This document shows positions 36,690 to 47,822 of a DNA stretch of 64,000 nt, piece by piece. The notes below the pieces were generated by a model, which worked only from the letters and a program-made list of their open reading frames with translations, was not told where the DNA came from and made no database searches. A program made the position numbers and the translations under genes. Origin of the DNA: Poecilobothrus nobilitatus (Eukaryota > Arthropoda > Insecta > Diptera > Dolichopodidae); the NCBI GenBank assembly GCA_947095535.1, contig OX352772.1, positions 53,091,445 to 53,155,444 on the forward strand, given 5' to 3'. The stretch's first letter is position 1, and each line of letters begins with the position of its first letter.

Positions 36690-37920
36690 TATTTTTTTAA
36701 AACTAATAAAAGGAGTAATCGTTTGGCGTTTTCAAATTGAAGATATACCTTATATACCTAACTTGTGTTACAACAATTTAAATATAGAGCTTTTTCGAAC
36801 TTTAGGGGGCTGTAGCTTCGTAACGGGTAGGGCTACAAAAAGAATGGCTCCCAGCTCCCAGCCATCTCCCCTGTCTCTGTTATTCAACTCTGTCTACCTT
36901 ATTCAATTAGTACAAAGTTTTAAATTTGGGGCCTCTGTGGCCTAGTGGGCAAGAGCGTATAAAAGTACAATCTAAAAATACCGAGGGAGGGTCGGTTCGA
37001 ATTCCACACACGTCATAAAAATAATTCCCCCTTACGACATTTACAGCCACGCCTGAAAAGCAATGGCAGTGTAATTTCCTTGTTACATTTATGTGACAGG
37101 GAAATCCACCAAAAAAAAAAAACTTTTAAATTTCTTTCTTTATTAGGTTTGTAGATAATATGTTCGTTAAGGTTTAGAATGCATCTGGCTGCTACCCGAA
37201 CCGCCATTTCTCTTCGCATCAAATTTTGGAGACATACTGAAATATAATAGAGCATCCTTGTACAAAATTGCAAGAATCTATCTTTGTTCGTTTCTGTGAC
37301 ATGCTTGTTAAGCATTATTCAACTTGAATTTCTGGAATGTAAAAGAAACATGATTTAACACCCTTGTGTAACATCAAATTTCTGTCTTCATTAATTTCGA
37401 AGATTTGCGTGTTAGGCCCTGGGAGACGTGTGTCAGCTATCCGAACCGCCACTCCAATTCATCTCAAATTTCAAGGACATAGAGGAAACATTACAGAACA
37501 CCCTTGTAACAATTTTAATGGTTCTATCTTTATTGATTTTGGCTAGTTTTTTTTTCTTTTTTGCCTTTTAGCTAGTTCGGAATCTTAGCTAGTTCCAAAA
37601 TCCGAACCTATGGTCCAAATCATCTCAAATTTCAGTTTTCAATTTTAAAGAAAAGGAAATATGACAGAAACGCCTTTGAACCAAATTTAAAGGTTTTATC
37701 TTTATTAGTTGTGGAGATATACCTTTTACTCTTGGGCTCGTTGGAAAGTTTCCAACATTAGAACCCTTGAACCGATTTTTCCAGGTTTTAATCCCCGTCT
37801 TTCTTTCGTAATTAGTAACCTTCTATAAAAACTTCATCAATATAGCTTTATTAGTTTTTGAGTTCTAGTGTGAACGGACTGATAGACGGACAAACGGACA
37901 TCATTAAATTACCTCAGGAA
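36690..37920. repeat. Degenerate internally repeated segment (split by the SINE)
   Basis: Outside the SINE the segment repeats a block of about 170-240 bp at least three times. Each has a form of ggctgctacccgaaccgcca or tgtcagctatccgaaccgcc, then atctcaaatttcaagg-like text, acacccttgtaac-like text and tttatctttattagtt-like text with a following gagata. It ends near gacggacaaacggacat. Copies are strongly drifted. It is probably related to family R2, which shares gcagctacccgaac. Confidence 0.55.
36918..37133 (+). mobile_element. tRNA-derived SINE with perfect 10-bp target duplication
   Basis: Starts ggggcctctgtggcctagtg at about 36928, with B box tcggttcgaattccac, then cacgtcataaaaataattcc, cagccacgcctgaaaag and a tail tttatgtgacagggaaatcc plus A-run. 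The 10-bp repeat ttttaaattt lies at 36918-36927 and 37124-37133. It is inserted inside a degenerate repeat that resumes after it. Confidence 0.9.
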
Positions 37921-38974
37921 GTGGCAAAGGTTAAGAACACAAATACATGTCCATATCTAACTTACTTCCTTTTGATTGTTACAAACACCATACCAAAATG
38001 AATATACCCTATACTTTAGGCACAGAATTAGGACGCCAATTGAATAGCCATTTGATATGAATAATGTCAAAAAATCATCAAGAGAAGAAAAAATTGGATT
38101 ATTAAAACAAAAAGGGTATTAAAACAAAAAGAAAAATGCTATTAAAAGCTTTAATTTCTCAAAAATAGTATAATTTATTTATCACAAAAAAATAACAAGG
38201 AAAGACTCATATCTTAACCAATGATATAGGTACAATATTATTCAAATTTGATAGTAGAATGAAATCCACGATCGTTTTTTTAAAAACGTTCTAGACATAA
38301 TGTTTAGGATAAAATGTTCTAGATAAAATCATTACAGTATACAGAATGACCATCTATCAATGGTCTTATTAAAATTGAATGAACGCAAATGTTGGAACAT
38401 ATAAAAAGTTGCTTCAGAAAAAGATATATTTTTAACAGTTTCCAGAATAACGGAATTTTGATTTAAACTTTGAATACAGTTTTCTCAAATACCGTTAAAA
38501 ACTTCCCCTTTCCATCGCATCAATTTCTTATTTGTCTCAATATTCGCAATCATTCGTTTAAAGTAAAACCATTGTGATTCGGACGTCTTTTTTATATATT
38601 AACCAATACTTGACAATAAAACCTTTATTATTCTTTCTTAACCTTTATTAACGAATACCAATCGTTATGTTCCTATTAGTAATAATCATTTCAGTCAATT
38701 TACATAGAATTTTGCTTGTATCTTAGAGTTTCTCATTTTTATGTTTTTTTTCTAATCAGAATATTATTGAAAAAAGTATTCATTCAAATCAAATTCGTTT
38801 CTTCCCCTACAATAATTCTTTACATCTTCATTAGAACATTCCCTTCTTTATTTTCCTCTGCAATTGTTATGCAGCTTATTTTAGTATTAGTGCACAATTT
38901 CTGATGTAATATTTTAGTTAAAATAAATAATTTTTATAAAAGCTTAAATTAGGTTAAGCAATTATTGAAAATCT

Positions 38975-39810
38975 AATAAAAACGAGGAAGAATGCACTAG
39001 AGTAGACTGTGTCAACTCTGGGATAGCCGTATGAACGTAATATATCCTGTTTCTATATAACTTTATCATCTTTTAAACAATTTCAGATTCTTTAGTTCCG
39101 ACGTTATAACTACCGAGATATATTTATGTAAATTGTGAAGTTGTATGACAGCTACCCAAATCTATTGCAGCAGTACAACCAAATTTTACAGAAATTGTTA
39201 ACATAAAACTTAATCATCATTTGTAAAGTTTCAGACGCCTACCTTAATTAAGTTCCAAGAGGTGCAAGAAGCCTGAACCGGCTGCTCTAGACAAACAAAT
39301 TTTATAAAAATTGTTGAGATTAACGCGACACTTTTCCACTAAATTTTAGATACCTAACTTCAATAGACACAGTTATTTTCATTTAAACAGAGAAATTGTA
39401 TGGCAGCTACCCGAACCTGTTACACCACCACAACCAAATTTTACAGATATTGTTGCCATAAAACTTAATCATCATTTGTAAGATTTCAGATAGATACTGA
39501 GTTATTTCCATATAAAGAAGGAAGTTATATGGCAGCTACTCGAACCCGGCGGTCGAAAAAGCTGGATTTAAATAGTGAATCTAATAATTTTGCAAAAGTG
39601 AAGTAACAAAAATATCAGCTATAATTATAGCTCCTTTATTTTTTGACTTGTCGTGCGGACGGACCGACGGACATACATGGCTTAATCGACTTAGAATTCG
39701 ATTCTGAGCCGATCCATAACTTTGAGACTATATCTAGCTAAACTCCTTTAAGGTGTCACAAACGTAATGGCAAACTTATTATACCCTTGAACATAGTTCA
39801 TACGGGTATA
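38975..39810. repeat. Dispersed repeat family R2, longest copy, with inverted ends
   Basis: Starts aaaaacgaggaagaatgcac, followed by aactctgggatagccgtatg then aacgtaat. It ends tacccttgaacatagttcat then acgggtataat, so the core gata-ccgtatgaac occurs inverted at both ends. Inside, the unit with ggcagctacccgaacctg and aaccaaattttacagatatt is repeated two to three times, and tcgtgcggacggaccgacgg marks the 3' part. No coding capacity is visible. Confidence 0.7.
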
Positions 39811-39952
39811 ATAAATAAAATTTATTTAACCGCCACATAGTTATAACCTCGTTCTCAATTTGAGGAATTTTTTCTGACGGGATATAATCGTAAACAAAAT
39901 AAATGATTATTCTTCCGAAAATGCCCTGTGTCCAATTTCCATATAATTACGA

Positions 39953-40565
39953 TAAAAAAGTAAAATTTGGCGTCTCGAATCCCCGAAAACGTTATTTGCC
40001 GTGGGGACTCCACTTAGAAAATATTGATTCAAAATTCATATAACTGTAAATATCATGAAACGCTGAGAGTATAATATCTTAAATTTCAATGAAGTAACGA
40101 TACTTTATGATGAAAATATTAAAACTGGGGTTTCGAATAAATGTTTCACTTTTAAAATATTGACACCAAAATTCTTATTACTGTAAGTATCGTTAAATGT
40201 TGAGAGTAATTCTCTAATTTCGTTGAAATTGTGTGTAACGGTACTTTAGAATGAAAAAATAAAATTTGGGGTTTCCAATTGCCGAAAACGTAATTTGCGA
40301 TGGCGACGCCACTTTTAAAATAGTGACACCAAAATTCATATTACTCTGTAATATATATTACTGTAAATATCTTGAAACTCTTTGAGCGTATAATGTCTTT
40401 AATTTCAATGAAATTGTGTGTAAAGGTACTTAGGATTAAAAAAGTAAAATCGAGGGTCTCGAATTCCTGAAAACGTTTATTTGCGGAGGCAACCCCACTT
40501 AGAAAATATTTCTACAAAATTCATATTACTGTAAATATCTCGAAGCTTTGAGAGTATGATATCTT
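39953..40565. repeat. Satellite-like tandem array (about 4 units of 140-185 bp)
   Basis: Four direct repeats of one unit. Key blocks in order: aaagtaaaatttgg, tctcgaattcc, gaaaacgt, tttgc, cccactta, aaaattcatattactgtaaa followed by tatc, gagagtataat, tttcaatgaaattgtgtg and taacggtactt. Anchors of the first block lie near 39961, 40121, 40261 and 40445. Unit 2 lacks the gaaaacgt part, and unit 3 carries a small extra duplication (attactctgtaatatatatt). Divergence between units is moderate. Confidence 0.85.
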
Positions 40566-41795
40566 ACACGGTATTTTATAGAAATCAGACACGGGATATT
40601 TTAATTTCACGTACATATAAGTTTTTTTTTTTTTCACATAATTTAACAATTTTTTTTTTTTGCACCTTATATAAAAAGAAACAAACCAAAATTAGACAAT
40701 CAATTATTTTATAAATTGATTTTAACAAAAAATTCAAAAACAACAATATTAACAAAAACAATTCATAAAAAAATGATCACCTAAATTTAAAAAAAAATTA
40801 AAATATATAAAACAAAAACAACAAAATAATTAATGAAAGATAAAAACAAAACAAAAAAAAACAAAAAATTTAAAATAAAGAAAAGAAAAAATATTAGAAT
40901 AGCCTTAAATGTATTTTTTTCGAAAAATTTAAAAATACAAAATAATTTATTTATTTATTTTAAATAATTAGACTTTTTTTTCTTATATATATATAATTAT
41001 ATAAAATATTTATTTTTTTTTTTTTCTATCTTCAAAAACAAATATATACATATATATATCTATATATATATTTATATATATATATACAAAATTTATTAAT
41101 ATATTTTTTTTCTTTTATTATATTCTTCTTCTCTTTCATCTTCAATATCACTAAATATTTAACATTTTATTTCACCGTCTATCTTTTTTTCTTTTTTTTT
41201 TTCTTTGTAAATTATTATTTAATATTATTTTCACATTGTTTTTTTTTTCCTATTATCTTTTGTTTTGTTCTTTCCTTTTTTATTATTTGAATTCTCTTAT
41301 TTTTATAATTACCATTTTTTTTTTCTTTTTGTTGTGTTTTTTAAATACTAAATTTATACAAAATGCATTTATTTATTTAAATAATTATAAATAAATACAC
41401 TTTATATAAAAAAAAATATATTAAACTGCATCCCTTTTAAAATTTTATTAATAAAAAAAAAAAAATATCTTTTATAATATATAAATAAAAAAATTTCTTT
41501 TATTTTTAACCTTTTTCTAAATTTTGGAACATTGTAAATTGTATAAAAAAAAATTTATTTTTTTTTCTAATTTGATCTTTTTCAATTGTTTTTGTCTTTT
41601 TGGTTTTTTTTTTTTTATTTATTTTTTTCCCCTTGCCACATAATTAATTTTTTCTTTTTCTTTTTCACTAAAAAAAAAAATTTAAACTAAAATTTAAAAA
41701 AAAAAAAAAAATGAAAACAAACAAAAAAATGTTTTTTTTAACATTAAAATAAAAAAAAATTCGAAACCGAAAAAAAACAAAACCGATATGCACAG

Positions 41796-41938
41796 ATCCG
41801 TGTAGTTTTCTTATACTGGCTACCATGTATATTACGCATGACAAGGCCAGGACAAGAAACTTATGATTGTCCGCCACCACCAATTGGATCATCAGCTGAA
41901 AAAAAGCAACAAATTCAAACAGTTGAATTAAAAGAAAG
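41796..41938 (+). CDS. nAChR alpha5/7-like: nAChR alpha7-type subunit, first M3-M4 loop exon
   Basis: 143 nt encoding IRVVFLYWLPCILRMTRPGQ, then ETYDCPPPP, GSSAEKKQQIQ and TVELKER, where the last Arg codon is split AG|A. This is the membrane-proximal part of the large cytoplasmic loop. The amphipathic start and the ELKER end are shared by all insect alpha7-type subunits. The CPPPP and EKKQQIQ parts match what I recall for the alpha5/alpha7 group and not alpha6. Phase is 0 in and 2 out. The donor is gtattc. The acceptor, cgatatgcacag, follows an A-rich stretch with almost no pyrimidines, which is odd. The exact start rests on homology plus the AG. Skipping this exon would shift the frame. Confidence 0.93.
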
Positions 41939-44374
41939 GTATTCAAAGAAAACAAAATAAATTTAAAAAAAAGAATAATTAAAAAAATTTTAAATTAAAA
42001 TTAATTAATTATTTATTTGTTTTTTTATTACCTATTTATAAATGTAAGTGTTAAAATGTAGAAGAAAAAAAAAACTGCTTTACTAGAATATTTATTATAA
42101 CTAATATTGTACAAAATTACTTTTATTTTTATTTTGATATTTTTTTTTTTTTTTTTGTGTACAAAAATTTTTAGTTAAAAAATTTTTAAAAATAAAACAA
42201 TCATAAAATTATATTAAATTATTAATAAAATAATCGATTATATTTCAATTTAAATATTTCAAATTCCGTTTGTTTTTTTTTTTCTCCATTCTAATCACAA
42301 CCATATTAACTTATAAACGGTATATATGTTGTTGTTTGATAGGGGGGATTAACGACTATCCCCACACCTAGGCTCTGTAACTCTTTTCGCACCCCAACGT
42401 CATGATACGCTAGCGTTTATCATATCAATTCAGTTAATACCCTTAAATAATCGGACGATAATCTTCTGGTCAAGCATTCTCACATTGAAGAGATCATCGC
42501 AGTAGGCTTCTCTCTCTCCGCAGTAATCATCGCAGTAAGGTTCCTCTCCAATGGGATTCAAGCCATTGACAAAGTACGTATAATACCATCTCTACGTACA
42601 ATTCATAACCTTCATACATTCCTGTGACGGATCTGCCTATTCTTTCATTGTGTGCGCTTTGCTGATTCCGCTATAAAGTCTGAGGTCTACCCTGTTTAGT
42701 TTCAGAACTTTCTTTACCTTTTCACCGCTGCTTTCTGTTGCCTTGAATTTAACCCAGCACTTGGTCGTTTATTTCACTATGAGGTAGTGCTAATTCATTA
42801 AATTACATTACATTAATATCATACTTTACATTCATACAAGGTCTGGCTAGAGTAAATTTGTCGAATTTGTACTCTCGTTTGCTGATAAACCTGAGTGAAG
42901 CCTGAGTGGGATTCTTATAATGGATTTGTAGCCTGAAAAATGTAATTTAGTTTTCCCGAAGAGTTCTTTCGCTGCTTGTTCTACTGCAATCGTTTTGAAT
43001 AAACGCACATTGTGTTTTCAATTAAAAAAACTGAAAATATTACAACTTGGAATGACAATAACTTCTTCTGTAAGCAACTTATGAAAATCGAAGTAAATGC
43101 GTGGTGTTTCTTGCAGAAATAATATACCACTGTTGAGAGACCTTTATTAGTAGATAATATTTTTTCATTAAATTATGGCAAGAATTTCCAATAGTACATT
43201 TTCAAACTAACTGAAAAATATTTTTAGGACAAATTACCTAAACAAAGTAAACCAGATTTAGCTTGTCGCAACGAATCCATTATTTCAGATTAAATATTTA
43301 GAACCCGCTATCCGGCAACGATTTAAGATTAAAGTCTAGATTTGCGGGGGTGTAAAAATATATATAACTTTTAGAACTATATTTATATAACTCATTTTTC
43401 AATACATCACTATTTTTTAATATACCATTTTTTAAAAAATTATTTTTTTTTATTATTTCAAGTCTATAGCTACATGTTGTACTATAGCTACATGATGAAA
43501 TTGATAAGTTAAAATAAATGTGTTAAATACGATTTTATTGATGAAGACTTAGCTAAAACCTCTACCTACGACTACGTACACAACTCACGCCTGGCCTTTT
43601 TGGCCTGGTTATATTAAAATTTAAAGAAAGAAATAATAATTATAGACCTTGAGGTTCTTTAAATATTATCGTAACATTTTCCAACTATTTTTTTCGGCTT
43701 CGACCAAATAATAAAAACAATCCTCTAAAAATAAACGTAAACGAAACATTATATCCAGAAAACAATAAAGAATTTACACTGTTACATCAAAATCTACATG
43801 ATTTTTTTTTTGTTTCCTAAGAGAGGTGAAAATCATCTAAAAACATCAAGAATACTTCTTGACAGTGTCAAATGATTACTGACCAAACCCACCTCCTACT
43901 TTAGCTAATATAATGGGATGAAACTTGTATCTGCAAAAGCAGTATATTAGCTAGGGTGTAGGGATGGAAATGGATAGGCCAGGGATGTGGAAACTTTGAC
44001 CTGAGAACTGGAAGGGAACAATCAGTCGACTTATTACTATTACTATTTAGTAGCAGTAGTCTATAACACCTTCTTTCATGAGGTTATAATTAAAAGAACC
44101 AGGAAGTCAAACTTTCAGATTTCAAAACTTAAAATAAACTTTTCTATAAATCAATTTTTTTTTTTGCATTTATTTCATTCTCAAAATAATTAAAATATCA
44201 ACGTAAATGCTCTCAATTGAAAAATAATCGATTATTAATTTAATAAAAGATTTTTAAAAACTAAATTTAAAAAATTACCTATCCTAACTTTTTTTGTTTT
44301 TAATACTAAAAACATCGCTCCAATATAACATTTTCATGATATATATTAAATTTTTTTTGAAAAACATTTTCCAG
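41939..44374 (+). other. 2.4-kb intron
   Basis: Starts gtattcaaag and ends aaacattttccag. It contains a dispersed repeat at 42.3-42.9 kb. The stretch 43.0-44.1 kb is of mixed composition, but I recognise nothing in it. The rest is A/T-rich. Confidence 0.85.
42330..42930. repeat. Dispersed repeat, family shared with 21 kb
   Basis: Aligns by eye with 21.07-21.6 kb: a gggggattaacgactatccc start with the cacctagg/acctacg block, then gctgattccgctataaagtc with tgaggtctaccctgtttagt. A short internal duplication (atcatcgcagtaggcttctc, then cgcagtaatcatcgcagtaa) is present. No protein is recognisable. Confidence 0.6.
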
Positions 44375-44491
44375 ATCATCAAAATCACTTTTAGCTAATG
44401 TTTTAGACATCGATGACGACTACCGATGTAATCATAGGTGTGCTAGTGCGACGTTACCGCACCAACCAACATATTATCGTACAGTCTACAG
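44375..44491 (+). CDS. nAChR alpha5/7-like: nAChR alpha7-type subunit, second M3-M4 loop exon
   Basis: 117 nt encoding SSKSLLANVLDIDDDYRCNH followed by RCASATLPHQPTYYRTVY, with split Arg codons at both ends. The SSKSLLANVLDIDDD block is the strongest signature of the insect alpha5/6/7 subunits. The CNHRCASATLPHQPTYY part is, from memory, specific to the alpha5/alpha7 group. It enters in phase 2 and leaves in phase 2, so it is a symmetric cassette that could be skipped without changing frame, which would delete 39 residues from the cytoplasmic loop. Splice signals are ttttccag upstream and gtaaaatc downstream. Confidence 0.96.
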
Positions 44492-46067
44492 GTAAAATCA
44501 GCATGAAATTAAAAAATTTTTTAATCATGCCTTTAAGCAGTTGTTAATTTTATTAAAAAGAATCTTTTACAGCGTTCAACAACATTGAAGAAAATAAAAA
44601 ATACCAAAGTTTAAAAAAATAGTTAAGATACCTTAACTCTTAAATCAGCCGTATTGCTTTTTGTTATCTGTTTCTTCTCTAATGAAATTTTGTTCATACA
44701 AAACTCACTCTAATAAAATTTCCTTTGATGTTATCTATAACGTTTTTTCACTCTGATATCCCACGAGATTCTTTTTGTGTTCCCATTAATAGCAGATTCT
44801 ATTCAGCCAAGTAAAAGGAGTGCTGATTTTGATTATTTGAAACTTATAATTTAATAATTCGAGATTAAAGTTAGTTACGTTTTCATTTCTTTTGTTTCTA
44901 TGATTCATCCGAAGTGGGCGTTTGCTCCTTCGACAATTATCTTAATGTATCTTCTGCAACTTTATAAAATCATTTAAATTACGTAACTTTTTAATCTCGC
45001 CATTCGCCTTCTCCCTAAAACTTTAACTGCCTACATTCCTCATTCTTCATTCGACTGATTAAAGATTCTGTCCGCTCAACTTTCCTCGATAATACAACTT
45101 TTTTAAAGCTTAATTAAAAATATCTTCAGAGAACCCTCACATCGAAACACATCGAAATTTACACATACACATCGACATTTTATTTCTATAAATAAATGTT
45201 CAAAATACAAAGCATCTAAGGTAGAAGAATAAACTAATGCCGAAACAGGGATAGGTGCTATAATTATAATAATAAATCGAACAATATCTTTACGAATTAA
45301 AGTACGGGTGAATTTTAAAAAAATTTAAAGTAGGAGAAGCATCTAGGCAATTAATGAAATCATTACAAAACTATTCTCTTTTTCATCAGAGTTTTATAAG
45401 TTTAAATCTTTTTTCATTTTCGAAAATACTAATTTTACATTTTTGAGTTTACTAATGTTAATAATTTTTGCATAAAAAAGCTTTTCCAAAAAAAATGTAT
45501 GGAGAAATAAATTCATTTTTCTCCTCCAAACCGGTTTTTTTCATAAATTAATTATATTCATTTGTAATTTACCAAATTTGATATGGGTTGCGCTGGAAAT
45601 ACCAAAATTAAAATCTCAAATTCAAAATACTCACAAAGTTAAAAAAAAAATTCAAAACATACAAAATATCTTCGGCAATCCTTGCGTTTCAAAACCTCTT
45701 TCTTAAAATATAGCACCATATCTATTATATAATAAATATATATATATACAAATTCTAAGAAAGAGGGAAACCCAGATTTCGTAATCAAATGAATTTTTTC
45801 ACCACAGAATAAAATATTAAAAATGAATTTGGTTGGCGGAAAGATAATTCAACCAGACCTAATTAAGGGTATTGTTTACTTCAAAATTCTTGCAAAAGTT
45901 TTTGTCCACTATTCTCTTTCTTAATGGATATTACTGAAATTAATTTTTAAATTGTTTTTAGTTAAGATTTTTTTATAATTTATATTAATTCAAAATTATT
46001 TAAACTTATTTGATTTTTATGGTTTATCTATAGTTTTTTTTTTTGTAAATAATATTTACAATTTTAG
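44492..46067 (+). other. 1.6-kb intron
   Basis: Starts gtaaaatc and ends atttacaattttag. Mixed and A/T-rich sequence. I see no repeat family or gene that I can support. Confidence 0.85.
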
Positions 46068-46206
46068 AGGAGCAGACGAAGGTAGTGTTGGTCCAATAAA
46101 TGTTGATCCAAGAATGCATGAAGCAATTTCACATACATGTCTTAGCTCTTCAGCTGAATATGAATTAGCACTTATATTAAAAGAATTAAGGTGGATAACT
46201 GATCAG
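46068..46206 (+). CDS. nAChR alpha5/7-like: nAChR alpha7-type subunit, exon with pre-M4 (MA) helix
   Basis: 139 nt. After the split Arg it encodes GADEGSVGPINVDPRMHEAI, then SHTCLSSSAEYELALILKEL and RWITDQ. The first half is the variable part of the cytoplasmic loop. The second half (from about AEYELALILKEL) is the amphipathic helix that leads into M4 and shapes the intracellular portals of the channel. The segment matches the alpha5/alpha7-group pattern (GDDGSVGP, HEAISHTCLTSSAEYELALI) that I recall. It enters in phase 2 and leaves in phase 0. Splice sites are aattttag and gtacac. The donor is less typical than the others. Confidence 0.95.
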
Positions 46207-46284
46207 GTACACCTATTGATTAAAATACTATTAGAATAATTAAAATATTAATACAGTATAAATTTTTAACTTTCTGTTTTTAGC

Positions 46285-47130
46285 ACATTTCAAAAAAAAA
46301 TCTGAAAAAACGTGCCTATTAGTTTCACTCTGCCCGTCCGTCCGTCGTCCGTCCGTCTGTCCGTCTGTTTACAAAAGTTCTACACCGTTAAAGATAGAGA
46401 AAAAAAATTTTAACCATATGTAGGTCTCATAAAAAGAATAATTTTGTGGAACAACTTTTTCATGTAGCCCCATCCATCAGGGAACTACAGCCCCACAAAC
46501 TTTGAAAAAGCCCTATTTTTAAATACGTATATCTCATGTTCTGCTTAACATTTTTTCAATCTTAAAACGTCATTCGACAGGTGCTTTTCTTAACTTTGTA
46601 AATCAATATCAAAATTATACAATTATTTTAAATTTAGCATTTAAATTTACCGTTATATAAAACCATCGCATGATTTTTCTACTTTCATAACTCCGGCACA
46701 CTTTTAGATAGAGGCTTGAAATTTTGAGTCAAGAAAGAACTTTTAGAATTAGTATAAGTTTGCTCAGAAATTGGACCACCCTCTGTTTATGAGCTATTAG
46801 GGTTCAAAAATGGAAAATTCGCTATTTTTAAACACCTGTAACTTAGGCACCTGTACATATTTTACTTCGACAAGATATAAAAACTAAAGCTCCAGACATG
46901 AAATTTTTCTTATTTACATGAAATTTTAAAATTTTTGTTCAAGTTACAATTCTAAACAGTTTGTATTATCTTTTGGAAATGTGCGCTTTTAAAAACCGTT
47001 GGTTTACATTCTACCTTGTTTGTTTAAAACTTGAGGCTTTATTCTGTATTAGAAAAATTAAACGTACTAAATATACGTTTAAAAAGTATGTGTATTATAT
47101 AATGTGGGTTTTTTTTTTAAATCTTGTTTT
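46285..47130 (+). repeat. Dispersed repeat family R1, uninterrupted copy
   Basis: Begins around cctattagtttcactctgcc with a gtccgtccgt run and follows the 24.3-25.35-kb copy block by block, without its SINE. The 114-residue reading frame that starts in it (46961) is A/T-biased and not a recognisable protein. Confidence 0.8.
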
Positions 47131-47603
47131 ATTAAAGTCTTTTGTTTTAAAATCTGGCGTTTCAAAAGTTGAAATCAAAAAATTGTACAAAAACAATTCA
47201 ATTGTTTTAAACGAATATAACAGAAGAAAATTTATTCGGGGTATAAAAGTTTGGCTAGAAAATCAGGGTACCAATATTTTCGATATTGGTATATTTTGTT
47301 GTTGAAACATGTAAGTAATTAGTAGTTATTTTATAGTTAGAAACTTTTTAAAAACACAAAATTTTAAAACACGACAAAAAACTGTAGAAAAACTGAAGAA
47401 AAATCTTTGAACAACTGAATTTGAAGAAAAAACTTTAAATCGCTAAATTTTGTTCTGAAACATCTGACAATGTTGTTAATGTCATACATCTTACGTAAGT
47501 TGTTACAGAAACAAGGAGAAATAAATTTTAAAGTTCTTTTGATAGTTCCATTATGCTGCTAATACAAGATTATTAAACCTTCTCAATAAATTTAGGTTCA
47601 AAC

Positions 47604-47718
47604 TACGTCGAAGATCTAATTATTAATTCTGAATTATTAAGTTGTTATTCAATATCAATAACAATTCAATTGAATAACAACTTAATAATCCAGAATTAAT
47701 AATTAGATCTTCGACGTA
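47604..47718. repeat. Near-perfect 50-bp inverted repeat with 15-nt loop
   Basis: The left arm 47604-47653 (tacgtcgaagatctaattat onward to gttattcaat) is the reverse complement of the right arm 47669-47718 (attgaataacaac onward to atcttcgacgta), with 49 of 50 positions paired. The single mismatch is an A in the left arm opposite a C in the right arm. The loop is atcaataacaattca. It ends 104 nt before the M4 exon and would form a long RNA duplex in the nAChR pre-mRNA. Confidence 0.95.
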
Positions 47719-47822
47719 TAATGTTATGTTTTCCCAAGAATTTCAAAAACACAGAAAGTTAAAATTTAAAACTATAATATAATCTTTCTTTCAATAATAT
47801 TTAAAATATTTATATTTTATAG

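Larger units (their letters stand above)
33653..41795 (+). other. 8.1-kb intron between M3 and loop exons
   Basis: The intron contains a patchwork of degenerate repeats (34.5-39.8 kb), a SINE and a satellite-like array, listed separately. The flanks (33.66-34.5 and 40.6-41.79 kb) are nearly pure A/T with homopolymers and an AT microsatellite near 33.80 kb. I saw no further exon. Confidence 0.8.
46207..47822 (+). other. 1.6-kb intron with repeat copy and hairpin
   Basis: Starts gtacacct and ends tatattttatag. Most of it is a copy of dispersed repeat R1, followed by a near-perfect inverted repeat close to the acceptor. Confidence 0.88.

Noticed and set aside
46961..47305. 114-codon open frame on the + strand
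   Set aside because: It begins inside repeat R1 and has A/T-driven Phe/Lys/Tyr content. It matches no family I know.
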